From Chlamydiia bacterium (lineage in GTDB: Bacteria > Chlamydiota > Chlamydiia > Chlamydiales > JAAZZY01), in contig JAAZZY010000045.1 of assembly GCA_014239035.1 (NCBI GenBank), positions 1 to 12,690 on the forward strand: 12,690 bases of DNA, written 5' to 3'. Shown here in pieces: positions 5,755 through 12,690 of the stretch. A program made the translations under genes and the position numbers. The notes below the pieces were generated by a model that saw only the letters and a list, made by a program, of their open reading frames with translations, did not search any database and had not been told where the DNA came from. Within the stretch, counting starts at the first letter, position 1. Each line of letters opens with the position of its first letter.

Positions 5755-6962
5755 ACTCCTACCCCTTTTATAATCCCAAGTTCTTTTCCAATTTTTGTAA
5801 AGGCACTAATGGCTTTGTCTATATCTTCTTTTGAGTGCGCAGCAGACATTTGGGTACGAATGCGTGCTTTTCCTTTGGGTACAACAGGAAATGAGAACCC
5901 TATGACATATATTCCTTCTTTGAGAAGTTTTTCCGACATACTAGATGCCAATTTTGCATCACCTAGCATAACGGGAATAATCGCATGATCTTTTCCGGCA
6001 AGAGTGAAACCAAGAGCTGTCATTTTTTCTCTAAAGTATTCGCTATTGCTCTTTAATTTTTTACGAAGACCATCACCTTTTTCTAGAACCTCTAACACGC
6101 GTATAGAAGCGTTACAAATAGAGGGCGCTAAGGAGTTAGAAAAAAGATACGGTCTAGAGCGCTGGCGCAGCCAAGCAACAATTTCTTTTCGAGCAGCTGT
6201 GTATCCACCAGAGGCTCCACCCAAAGCTTTGCCAAAAGTCCCAGTTAAGATATCAATGCGCCCCATTACATCGCAATACTCAGGTGTGCCAATTCCTTTT
6301 TCTCCAATGAAACCTGTAGCATGACAGTCATCGACAAAAACAAGTGCATTGTACTGATCAGCTAAATCACAAACCCCTTTAAGATTTGCGATGATGCCAT
6401 CCATTGAAAAGACACCATCAGTTGCAATCATTTTTACTTTGGCGCCTTGAGCATCCGCTTCCTTTAATTTCCCTTCTAAATCTTTAAGGTCATTATTTTT
6501 ATATCTAAACCGTTTTGCTTTACACAGGCGAATTCCATCAATGATGCTTGCATGGTTAAGTTCATCTGAAATAATGGCATCATCTGGACCTAGGAGCGTT
6601 TCAAAACAGCCTCCATTTGCATCAAAGCAAGAAGAATATAAGATTGCATCTTCCATCTCTAAAAAGTTTGAGAGCTTCTCTTCTAATTCTTTATGGATAG
6701 ACTGCGTCCCACAAATAAAACGAACAGATGCCGTGCCAAAACCAAAGCGGTGCACACCCTCTATTGCAGCCTGTTCAATTTCTGGGGAGTGGGCAAGACC
6801 TAGGTAGTTGTTTGCACAAAAGTTGAGCACCTTTGAAGAATCTTCAAGTCCAATAGAGGCTGACTGGGGTGTTGCAATGATTCGCTCTTCTTTATATAAG
6901 CCTAGTTCTTTGAGTCCTTCTGTCTGTTTTCCTAATTCTTTTAGGAATGCTTGATTTGCCAT
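5751..6962 (-). CDS. kbl: Glycine C-acetyltransferase (2-amino-3-ketobutyrate CoA ligase)
   Basis: This PLP enzyme of the alpha-oxoamine synthase family cleaves 2-amino-3-ketobutyrate with CoA to glycine and acetyl-CoA, following threonine dehydrogenase. The length is 403 residues against 398 in E. coli. Family marks are NFCANNYLGLAHSP (47-60), RFICGTQSIHKELE (81-94), SDELNHASIIDGIRL (132-146), the PLP-contacting D211/D212 and H214 in VFVDDCHATGF, and the PLP lysine K245 in TGTFGKALGGASGGY. Relatives such as BioF or ALA synthase share the fold, but the E. coli-like N terminus (a short lead followed by YKEERIIATPQ) and the adjoining tdh favour Kbl. The ATG at 6962 follows AAGGAG with a 4-nt spacer, one of the clearer ribosome-binding sites here. 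The gene starts 16 nt after the nadK stop and ends overlapping the tdh start by 4 nt. No damage is visible. Confidence 0.93.
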   Translation of the reverse strand: MANQAFLKELGKQTEGLKELGLYKEERIIATPQSASIGLEDSSKVLNFCANNYLGLAHSPEIEQAAIEGVHRFGFGTASVRFICGTQSIHKELEEKLSNFLEMEDAILYSSCFDANGGCFETLLGPDDAIISDELNHASIIDGIRLCKAKRFRYKNNDLKDLEGKLKEADAQGAKVKMIATDGVFSMDGIIANLKGVCDLADQYNALVFVDDCHATGFIGEKGIGTPEYCDVMGRIDILTGTFGKALGGASGGYTAARKEIVAWLRQRSRPYLFSNSLAPSICNASIRVLEVLEKGDGLRKKLKSNSEYFREKMTALGFTLAGKDHAIIPVMLGDAKLASSMSEKLLKEGIYVIGFSFPVVPKGKARIRTQMSAAHSKEDIDKAISAFTKIGKELGIIKGVGV

Positions 6963-6978
6963 GAGTCTCCTTCATAAA

Positions 6979-7818
6979 TTACCTCAGTTTTCCTACCCAA
7001 CCAAGTTTAGTTCTTAATGTAGCGAAGTAATCATGCCTGCCAAGACGTACTATTCGCAACATTTTTTTGTGTTTTTTGATTTGCAGAGTCTCTCCAGCTT
7101 CCATTTGACCTTGTAGAATTCCATCGTATACGACATCAAGAGCTCGCCCTGTTGTCAAATATTGAATTTGAATTTCGTGATGGGGCATCAGTACAATAGG
7201 TCTATTAGAAATGGTATGTGGGCAGATAGGGGTTAGGGCAACAGCCTCTAACTGTGGAGTTAAAATAGGGCCTCCGGCTGCCAGTGAATAGGCTGTAGAT
7301 CCATTGGGTGTAGCCACTATAATGCCATCTGCTTCAAATGTATTGATATGTTTGCCATCTACTTTGATGGCAAGTTCGACCAAATTGGGGTTTCCAGAGC
7401 GATGGATAACCACATCGTTGAGAGCAAAGTTTGTCTGATCTTTCAACACTGCAGATAACATCATCCTATTTTCAATTTCATAAGATCCCTCTAAAAGATC
7501 TGTGAGAGAGGGATAAATATCAGGCACCGGAATATCTGCCATAAAACCAAGGTGGCCAACATTGATTCCTATAATTGGAATATCAAATTTCTCATACGTA
7601 TGGAGCAGGCGCAAGATAGTCCCGTCTCCTCCCATAGAAATGATAAATTGCAGTTCTTTAAAATCTATGCTCGATAAGGGAGGCAAGTTAAAGACCTCTG
7701 CAGTTTCATCATCGGTTACAACCATGACATTTCTCTCGGTGAGAAAATCAATTACTCCTTTTGCTATTCTTTTTGAAGTTTCTTTATCAACTTTTGGGAA
7801 CAGTGCAATTTTCATCAT
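6979..7818 (-). CDS. nadK: NAD kinase
   Basis: NAD kinase phosphorylates NAD+ to NADP+ using ATP or polyphosphate and sets the NADPH supply in the cytosol. Motifs are SMGGDGTILR (the catalytic GGDG near residue 63), IIGINVGHLGFMADI, and the NAD-binding EADGIIVATPNGSTAYSLAAGGPI, quoted here only as a family block. The C-terminal half has SNRPIVL and a DG pair (VYDGI). A GTG at 7830 would add four residues, MCNA, but two consecutive ATG codons (7818 and 7815) sit at the dxs stop. The ATG at 7818 gives a 4-nt ATGA overlap of the kind seen at other junctions of this convoy, so I prefer 7818; 7815 is equally possible. The resulting length of 279 residues is normal for the family. No strong Shine-Dalgarno sequence precedes it, consistent with translational coupling to dxs. 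Confidence 0.93.
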   Translation of the reverse strand: MMKIALFPKVDKETSKRIAKGVIDFLTERNVMVVTDDETAEVFNLPPLSSIDFKELQFIISMGGDGTILRLLHTYEKFDIPIIGINVGHLGFMADIPVPDIYPSLTDLLEGSYEIENRMMLSAVLKDQTNFALNDVVIHRSGNPNLVELAIKVDGKHINTFEADGIIVATPNGSTAYSLAAGGPILTPQLEAVALTPICPHTISNRPIVLMPHHEIQIQYLTTGRALDVVYDGILQGQMEAGETLQIKKHKKMLRIVRLGRHDYFATLRTKLGWVGKLR

Positions 7819-9692
7819 TGCGTTGCACACTGTTTAGATTTAAGAGAAAAATTTTCGATAATTTCTTCGACTATTTGATCAGGCAGCAGTCCAACCTCTT
7901 TAAGCAAATCTTTTCTAGTGCCTTGCTGTAGATAAATGTCTGGAATACCTTTATTCAAGATCTGGACATCTCCCCTATTATTTTGCATAAGGAACTGATT
8001 AATTGTATTTCCAAGTCCCCCTTGCAAAGAGTGCTCCTCTAGGGTGACAATCATAGCGTGGTTATTGAGAAGCTCATGCAATTTCTCTTCATCTAAAGGC
8101 TTTATGAAGATGGGATCAAATACTGTACTTTCAATACCGCGCTCATTTAACATATGGTGAACCTGCATTGCCTCATGATTCATATGTCCAAGTCCAATAA
8201 TTAAGAGACCCTCTCCGCGTACTAAGACTTCGCCTTTGCCAAGCCCTCGCTTCATAACGGGTATCTCATCACCTTCAGTAATCATGTTAGGGTAGCGAAT
8301 GGCAGTAGGTTTTTTCCAGTCAAAGGCCACATTCATTAATTCTTTGAGCACTCGACCATCGCGCGGCTGGCAGATCACCATGTTGGGCATAACTTTTAAG
8401 AAGGCTATATCATAAATCCCATGATGAGTAGAGCCATCTGCTGCAGAGAGTCCCGCTCGATCTATTGCAAAAACAACAGGCGTCTGTTGAAGGCAAACAT
8501 CATGGAAAAGGTTGTCAAAAGCTCTTTGTAAAAAAGTAGCATAGATAGACGCAACAACTTTAAGTCCGCTCTCTTTTGCCATTCCACCACAATAGGTAAC
8601 GCTGTGTGCTTCAGCAATCCCCACATCGATGCAACGACTAGGGAAAGTGTCTTTAAAAGCATCGAGACTCGAGCCATGTGCCATAGCAGGAGTCACAGCA
8701 ATAATATTCTCATCATTTTGTGCCATTTCAAAAATGTGTTTACCGAAGACTTTGGGGAAAGTTGCTTTTGCTGTGGGGTTGGGTAAAAACTTACCCGATT
8801 CTGGGTTAAAAGGTTTAGCTCCATGGTGAGTGGTCGGATTAAACATAGCCTCAGGCATCCCCTTACCTTTTGTCGTCACCACGTGGATCAAACAAGGGCC
8901 TGATTCTTTTTTTAAAGCTGTAAGTTTTTGAATGAGCTTTTTCATATCATGCCCATCAATTGGACCAATATAGTTTAGGCCATATTGTTTAAAAAATGCC
9001 GATGCATTGCCCAGCCCTTCTACTGCAGAAACCGTTTTAGTTTGTAAGCAACGATCATCGTGGGGTAGATAGTTTTTCTCTCCATTTTCAGCCCTTAATT
9101 TATTAATTAATGGACTTCCGATGATTCGTCCGAGAATATTGGTAATAGCACCCACGTTATTTGAGATAGACATTGCATTATCATTAAGTACAACAATGAA
9201 GCGCTTAAGATCATGAGGTAAGTTATTTAGTGCTTCTAGTGCCATGCCGCAGGTAAGTGTGGCATCACCTATGATAGGAACAACAAATTCATTGCGTTTA
9301 AAACAGTCTCTATTTTTAGCACATCCAAGGCCTAGAGAAAGAGCTGTTCCTGCATGCCCTGCATAGAAGTGATCATAAATTGACTCTTGAGGATCGGAAA
9401 ACCCACATAGACCCCGATATTTGCGAATACCCTCAAAATCTTTATTGCGCCCAGTAAGTAATTTGTGAGCATAGGTTTGGTGGCTCACATCAAATATAAA
9501 TTTATCTTTTGGTGTATCGAAGACGTGATGCAGAGCAATTGTTAGTTCAACAATTCCTAAGTTAGAGGCAAGGTGACCTCCATTTACAGATAGAACATTT
9601 ATAATTCTTTGACGAATTTCGGAAGCGAGCTCTTCTAGCTCTTCAATGGAGTACGTTTGAATATCTTTGGGACATTTAATTTCTGCAAGCAT
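7815..9692 (-). CDS. dxs: 1-deoxy-D-xylulose-5-phosphate synthase
   Basis: Dxs condenses pyruvate and glyceraldehyde 3-phosphate to 1-deoxy-D-xylulose 5-phosphate, the first step of the MEP isoprenoid pathway and also a source for thiamine and pyridoxal in some bacteria. The protein has 625 residues, close to the 620 of E. coli. It shows GGHLASNLG (H40), DVSHQTYAHK (H71), the thiamine diphosphate region GDATLTCGMALEALNN (142-157) through LNDNAMSIS (169-177), the catalytic glutamate in VGIAEAHSVT, and DRAGLSAADGSTHHG. The usual GDG of the cofactor motif reads GDA, and the usual IAEQH reads IAEAH; the core catalytic residues remain. The glyceraldehyde phosphate it uses links to the triose phosphate isomerase gene encoded divergently nearby. 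The ATG lies 8 nt after the xseB stop. The C terminus runs through the nadK start. Transketolase is excluded by the DXS-type DRAGL motif and overall order. Confidence 0.95.
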   Translation of the reverse strand: MLAEIKCPKDIQTYSIEELEELASEIRQRIINVLSVNGGHLASNLGIVELTIALHHVFDTPKDKFIFDVSHQTYAHKLLTGRNKDFEGIRKYRGLCGFSDPQESIYDHFYAGHAGTALSLGLGCAKNRDCFKRNEFVVPIIGDATLTCGMALEALNNLPHDLKRFIVVLNDNAMSISNNVGAITNILGRIIGSPLINKLRAENGEKNYLPHDDRCLQTKTVSAVEGLGNASAFFKQYGLNYIGPIDGHDMKKLIQKLTALKKESGPCLIHVVTTKGKGMPEAMFNPTTHHGAKPFNPESGKFLPNPTAKATFPKVFGKHIFEMAQNDENIIAVTPAMAHGSSLDAFKDTFPSRCIDVGIAEAHSVTYCGGMAKESGLKVVASIYATFLQRAFDNLFHDVCLQQTPVVFAIDRAGLSAADGSTHHGIYDIAFLKVMPNMVICQPRDGRVLKELMNVAFDWKKPTAIRYPNMITEGDEIPVMKRGLGKGEVLVRGEGLLIIGLGHMNHEAMQVHHMLNERGIESTVFDPIFIKPLDEEKLHELLNNHAMIVTLEEHSLQGGLGNTINQFLMQNNRGDVQILNKGIPDIYLQQGTRKDLLKEVGLLPDQIVEEIIENFSLKSKQCATQ

Positions 9693-9700
9693 GTTTTAAA

Positions 9701-9976
9701 TTATATAGGTTGAGCCTTTTCGTCTTCAGTTTGAAACGTCTCTAGCTGCGGTCGGCGCTCGTCATCAAGAACAAGCTCTTGATTCCTATTTTTCTTAAGC
9801 ATTTCCACTTTCTTTTCAGCACTTTTAAGCTGCATCTGACACTTTTGAATCAGGCCATTTGCCTCTTCATAACATCCAAGAGATTGATCTAGAGACAACT
9901 CTGAGCCATTCATTTTCTCTAAAATTTCTTCGAGTCTTTCAAAGGCCTGCTCGAAATTAACTTCTTTGCTTTTCAT
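9701..9976 (-). CDS. xseB: Exodeoxyribonuclease VII small subunit
   Basis: XseB is the small helical subunit of exonuclease VII, which degrades single-stranded DNA to oligonucleotides in both directions and acts in mismatch repair and damage processing; several XseB copies bind each XseA. The 91-residue protein has the family core FEQAFERLEEILEKMNGSEL (8-27), then LDQSLGCYEEANGLIQKCQ, two antiparallel helices. A charged, probably disordered tail rich in D, E and K follows (from about residue 60). The tail is longer than in E. coli XseB, which has 80 residues. The ATG at 9976 lies 20 nt inside the end of xseA, so the two subunits are encoded back to back, as expected for a fixed-ratio complex. 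No clear Shine-Dalgarno sequence precedes it. Confidence 0.93.
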   Translation of the reverse strand: MKSKEVNFEQAFERLEEILEKMNGSELSLDQSLGCYEEANGLIQKCQMQLKSAEKKVEMLKKNRNQELVLDDERRPQLETFQTEDEKAQPI

Positions 9977-11321
9977 AGTTTTGACAATTTACGCTTTCAA
10001 CAACAGCTTTACAACTGCCGTCAGTTAATATCAATTTTAATTTTTGTTTTAAAGTAATATCTTTAGCAGAGACTATAGCGCAGCTACTCTTTTCATCAAA
10101 GAGAATACTATAGCCCTTCTTGAGTACATTCTTGGGGTCGATGGCGCTCAAATGTGTACACAAATTTTTAAAGTCACTTTTATTTTTTTGAAGTTTATTT
10201 AGGATTCCAAAATCAATTTTTTGTGCCAGTTGATCTAAATAATAAATTTTCTTTTGCAGTTTTTTTTCAGGGCTATGGGCTTGCAGTCTATATGAGAGCT
10301 TATGTAAAAGTTCTTTGATTTCAAAAAGAGATTTTTCCATGGATTGGTCAAGAAGCATTTGCATCTCATCAATTTTTTGCTCGAAGATGCGCAACACATT
10401 TTCTGGTGATTGAATATAAGGATGTTTTGAAAAGTAGCTCAGCTTGTCTTTTTTAAGTTTAATGAATTGATTCATTATGTGGCTAAGGCGAGCGCTGCAA
10501 TTATTTAAAAAAGTAATTTGCGCCGCTTTTTCAGCTGTGACAAGCTCAGCTGCTGCAGATGGAGTTGGCGCTCTTAGATCTGCTGCTAAATCAGCAAGCG
10601 TTGTATCTGTTTCATGACCAATTGCAGCAATGATGGGGATATCACTTTTGTAGATACTCTCTAAGACTTCTTCTTCATTAAAGGCCCAAAGATCCTCCAA
10701 GCTTCCCCCTCCTCTTCCCACGATGAGGACATCGACAAGTCTAAAGCTGTTAAAATCATCAATAGCTTTTGCAATTTCTCTAGCAGCTCCTTCACCCTGT
10801 ACTTTTACTGGGCTTAGCAGCAGATGAAATCCACAGGCCCGGCGGCGCAGAATCTGCAAGATATCCGAAATAACAGCTCCAGTTGGACTGGTTACAACCC
10901 CGATAGTCTTGGGAAATTTCGGTAATTTTTTTTTGACTTGTGCATCAAAATAGCCAAGCTTTAAAAATTTCTCTTTGCGCTCTTGAAGCTGAAGTAGAAG
11001 CTCGCCAACACCAGCTAAGTGCAATGAACGAACTATAATCTGATAATTACCCCGAGGAGGATAAACATTAATTTCTCCTCGAATACGCACTTGATCCCCA
11101 TTTTTAGGCAATTCTTTTAAAAGCCTTGCATCTTGATAAAACATGGCACACTGCACTTGCGCACGATTATCTTTTAAGGTAAAATAAAGATGATTTGAGG
11201 ATTGTTTTTTAAAATTGCTGACCTCTCCTTGAACTACAATCAGGGGAAACTGTTTTTCTAGATGTAACTTAATGGCTTGGGTCAGCTGGCTAACGGTTAA
11301 GATGATGAATGATTCAGTCAT
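9957..11321 (-). CDS. xseA: Exodeoxyribonuclease VII large subunit
   Basis: XseA is the catalytic subunit of exonuclease VII. Its 454 residues match the E. coli length of about 456. Order of parts: an N-terminal OB-fold nucleic-acid-binding domain (about 1-100, with QGEVSNFKKQSSNHLYFTLKD as its core, beginning at residue 31); the catalytic domain with IGVVTSPTGAVISDIL (140-155), VGRGGGSLEDLWAFNEE (201-217) and AIGHETDTTLADLAADLRAP (233-252); then a long coiled-coil stretch (about 265-400) for XseB binding; and a small C-terminal segment. The conserved GGGSLEDLW and GHETD motifs hold the active site. It is the first gene of the minus-strand convoy and starts 123 nt from the divergent tpiA. The ATG at 11321 has no evident Shine-Dalgarno sequence but gives the family-typical N terminus (LTVSQLTQAIK). 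No damage is visible. Confidence 0.95.
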   Translation of the reverse strand: MTESFIILTVSQLTQAIKLHLEKQFPLIVVQGEVSNFKKQSSNHLYFTLKDNRAQVQCAMFYQDARLLKELPKNGDQVRIRGEINVYPPRGNYQIIVRSLHLAGVGELLLQLQERKEKFLKLGYFDAQVKKKLPKFPKTIGVVTSPTGAVISDILQILRRRACGFHLLLSPVKVQGEGAAREIAKAIDDFNSFRLVDVLIVGRGGGSLEDLWAFNEEEVLESIYKSDIPIIAAIGHETDTTLADLAADLRAPTPSAAAELVTAEKAAQITFLNNCSARLSHIMNQFIKLKKDKLSYFSKHPYIQSPENVLRIFEQKIDEMQMLLDQSMEKSLFEIKELLHKLSYRLQAHSPEKKLQKKIYYLDQLAQKIDFGILNKLQKNKSDFKNLCTHLSAIDPKNVLKKGYSILFDEKSSCAIVSAKDITLKQKLKLILTDGSCKAVVESVNCQNYEKQRS

Positions 11322-11386
11322 GATATTATTTTAAATAAAATTAACCTGATGATAGCAACAGAGTCATTTTTCACCCACAAAAATCC

Positions 11387-11415
11387 TTGAAATGACCGCC
11401 TAGATTCGCTATCCT
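11387..11415 (+). promoter_or_regulatory. Predicted sigma70-type promoter for tpiA-secG-def
   Basis: TTGAAA at 11387-11392 and TATCCT at 11410-11415 are separated by exactly 17 nt, close to the vegetative consensus. A start near 11422 would leave a leader of roughly 23 nt. AAGAGG at 11433-11438 lies 6 nt before the tpiA ATG and is a good ribosome-binding site. It sits in the only real intergenic region of the window (11322-11444), between divergent xseA and tpiA. On the minus strand toward xseA I see only AT-rich sequence and weak promoter-like hexamers. Confidence 0.6.
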
Positions 11416-11444
11416 ATAGCAGATTATTTACAAAGAGGTTTTGA

Positions 11445-12197
11445 ATGTCAAAAGATGTGCGCATTGTCGCTAACTGGAAAATGAATAAAACTATTAGAGA
11501 AGCTACAGATTTTATCTCTAAGCTTCCAAATACTATAGCCGTACTTTCTATTGCCATGCCCTTTACAGCCTTGCACGCTTGCACTAAAAATAAACCGCCT
11601 CTGCTCAGTTTAGGAGCTCAAAATATCTACTTTGAATCACACGGACCTTTTACAGGTGAGACCTCAGCAGAAATGGTTAAAGATGCTGGTGCTGAATTTG
11701 TTATTCTAGGCCATTCAGAAAGGCGCCATATTTTTTCTGAAGATAGTGGCGCTGTTAATAAAAAAATTAGGCAGGCTCTCCTTTGCGGCTTGGAAGTCAT
11801 TCTATGTATTGGCGAGACACTGACTCAAAGAGATGAAAACAAAACAGTAGAAGTTCTTAGAGAGCAACTTTTTGAGAGTCTTTTCGAATTAACTGAAGAG
11901 CAACTGGATCAAATCTCCATTGCCTATGAACCTGTTTGGGCTATTGGAACGGGCAAGCCTTCAACTGCCCAGATGGCACAAGAGACACATTTTATGCTTC
12001 GCAGCTTCATCAGAGACAAATGGGGTCAGGTTGCCTCAGAGAAGATCTTCATTTTACACGGTGGATCTATTAAACCTGAGAACATTCAAGAACTCTCTTC
12101 TCAACCCGACATAGATGGAGTGCTCGTTGGAGGAGCCTCACTCGACGTTGGGGTATTTACACAAATTATTCAAAATGCAGGAAATATAAAAAAATGA
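11445..12197 (+). CDS. tpiA: Triose-phosphate isomerase
   Basis: This enzyme interconverts dihydroxyacetone phosphate and glyceraldehyde 3-phosphate in glycolysis and gluconeogenesis. The 250-residue chain is a full-length TIM barrel. N10 and K12 lie in VANWKMNK, the electrophilic histidine H90 in ILGHSERR (87-94), the catalytic base E162 in AYEPVWAIGTG (160-170, including the start of the flexible loop 6), and the phosphate-binding GGS and GGASL segments in the last fifth. All catalytic residues are present. The start is supported by AAGAGG 6 nt upstream and by a good promoter. Its TGA overlaps the secG ATG by 4 nt (ATGA), which suggests coupled translation. It is the first gene of the plus-strand set and diverges from xseA. 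Its product also feeds Dxs, encoded on the other strand. Confidence 0.96.
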   Translation: MSKDVRIVANWKMNKTIREATDFISKLPNTIAVLSIAMPFTALHACTKNKPPLLSLGAQNIYFESHGPFTGETSAEMVKDAGAEFVILGHSERRHIFSEDSGAVNKKIRQALLCGLEVILCIGETLTQRDENKTVEVLREQLFESLFELTEEQLDQISIAYEPVWAIGTGKPSTAQMAQETHFMLRSFIRDKWGQVASEKIFILHGGSIKPENIQELSSQPDIDGVLVGGASLDVGVFTQIIQNAGNIKK

Positions 12198-12487
12198 CCT
12201 TTATCTACTACTTTTCTATCGTCTTATTTATGCTCCTATGCCTTTTAATGAGTGGGGTGATTCTCATTCAAGAAAGCAAGAGCATGGGATTCGGGGCCTC
12301 TTTTGGAGGAGATTCTTCAGACGCTCTATTTGGAAGTTCGACAGCCCAAGTGCTTAAAAAATTCACAGCTGTATTGGCCACAATTTTTTTGGTCTCATGT
12401 GTACTACTTTCTGCTTGGACAGCATCTTTAGGAAGAGTCCAATCTAAAGGACCAAATGTTGCTATTGAGGAGACTCATGACGCTTAA
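12194..12487 (+). CDS. secG: Protein translocase subunit SecG
   Basis: SecG is the small accessory membrane subunit of the SecYEG channel, which helps SecA-driven export across the inner membrane. The 97-residue protein shows the family plan: a first membrane helix at about 4-25, a glycine-rich cytoplasmic loop (SMGFGASFGGDSSDALFGSS, 30-49, matching the usual GLGAAFGGG...LFGS pattern), a second membrane helix at about 57-77 (LKKFTAVLATIFLVSCVLLS begins it at 54), and a short polar tail. The length is typical. The start overlaps the tpiA stop by 4 nt, with AGGA about 11 nt upstream. The end overlaps the deformylase-like gene by 11 nt. The tpiA-secG linkage occurs in many bacteria. Confidence 0.92.
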   Translation: MTFIYYFSIVLFMLLCLLMSGVILIQESKSMGFGASFGGDSSDALFGSSTAQVLKKFTAVLATIFLVSCVLLSAWTASLGRVQSKGPNVAIEETHDA

Positions 12488-12690
12488 GCTTGTATATTGG
12501 GACAATTCTTGGCTGCGCAAAAAAGCGGAGCCAATTACTGAAATTAATGATGAAATCAAGGCTTTTGTCGAAGATTTCTTAGAAAAATTTAAACAGCCTG
12601 ACATGTTCTCTCCGGGCTCTATTCCGATTGGCCTGGCTGCCACCCAAGTAGCCTCCAATCACCGCATATTTGCGGTCTGCCCTCACCAGA
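12477..12690 (+). CDS. def: Peptide deformylase-like protein, 3' end outside window
   Basis: Peptide deformylase is a metalloenzyme that removes the formyl group from the initiator methionine of nascent proteins. Only 71 codons are visible. The N-terminal half fits the family: LVYWDNSWLRKKAEPITEIN (5-24) resembles the usual P(V/I)LRKxAxPVxE start, an IKAFVEDFLEKF helix follows (28-39), then motif I. That motif, normally GxGLAAxQ, reads PIGLAATQ (50-57), followed by VASNHRIF where family members have VGxxxRIF. The metal-binding motifs EGCLS and HExDH lie beyond the window, so activity cannot be judged. The ATG at 12477 lies within the end of secG (11-nt overlap) and follows GAGGAG with a 4-nt spacer, supporting this start. 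It is the third gene of the tpiA set. Confidence 0.75.
   Translation, partial: MTLKLVYWDNSWLRKKAEPITEINDEIKAFVEDFLEKFKQPDMFSPGSIPIGLAATQVASNHRIFAVCPHQ

Noticed and set aside
6004..6324. Plus-strand open frame of 106 codons opposite kbl.
   Set aside because: It is a shadow of the conserved kbl coding frame with no recognisable protein features.
6950..6973. The string GGAGACTCATG occurs at both the kbl start and the deformylase start (12467-12479).
   Set aside because: It is just a Shine-Dalgarno sequence plus a short spacer and ATG; no longer shared sequence surrounds it.
9098..9113. AT-rich palindrome around TTAATTAA.
   Set aside because: It lies within conserved dxs codons (LINKLRAEN) and fits ordinary AT-rich codon use.
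11352..11380. Possible minus-strand promoter for xseA: TTGTGG (11380-11375), 17 nt, TGCTAT (11357-11352).
   Set aside because: Spacing is good, but each hexamer matches only about half of the consensus, which is expected by chance in AT-rich sequence.
12428..12658. Minus-strand open frame of 76 codons across the secG and deformylase genes.
   Set aside because: It is antisense to two genes with clear family signatures and has no independent support.

Overview
The window is an AT-rich, gene-dense bacterial chromosome segment. It reads best as a member of the Chlamydiae outside the Chlamydiaceae (an environmental or amoeba-associated lineage). That placement rests on three things: the divergent tpiA versus xseA-xseB-dxs arrangement, which I recall from Chlamydia; a Dxs with non-consensus residues in its cofactor motif; and weak or absent Shine-Dalgarno sequences before many genes. 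It is inference from gene content and order, not from a marker gene.

Layout. Positions 2-1126 on the plus strand hold the 3' part of a CDP-glycerol glycerophosphotransferase-like gene that begins before the window. From 11321 down to 1118 on the minus strand runs a convoy of ten tightly packed genes: xseA, xseB, dxs, nadK, kbl, tdh, an interrupted UDP-glucose 6-dehydrogenase, a polyprenyl synthase (ispA type), holA and a small four-cysteine protein. Adjacent genes overlap or are at most 16 nt apart, often with a 4-nt stop/start overlap. A 123-nt divergent intergenic region (11322-11444) carries a good sigma70-type promoter for the plus-strand set tpiA, secG and a peptide deformylase-like gene cut by the window end. 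There is no other intergenic gap longer than 16 nt, and I see no RNA gene, CRISPR array, insertion sequence or phage gene.

Functions. The convoy mixes DNA metabolism (exonuclease VII subunits, Pol III delta), isoprenoid synthesis (Dxs as first MEP-pathway step, a prenyl chain-elongation enzyme later), NADP supply (NadK), threonine breakdown to glycine and acetyl-CoA (Tdh then Kbl) and UDP-glucuronate synthesis. The plus-strand set is glycolysis, protein export and N-terminal processing of nascent proteins.

The clearest anomaly is the UDP-glucose dehydrogenase gene. An in-frame TAA followed by a run of 16 A (coding strand) separates two halves that share the same reading frame. Because the stop precedes the run, no change in A count can repair it. 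Secondary points are a polyprenyl synthase with a degenerate second aspartate motif and a deformylase with an altered first motif. I did not find convincing evidence of an undescribed multi-gene system; the window is mostly housekeeping genes.
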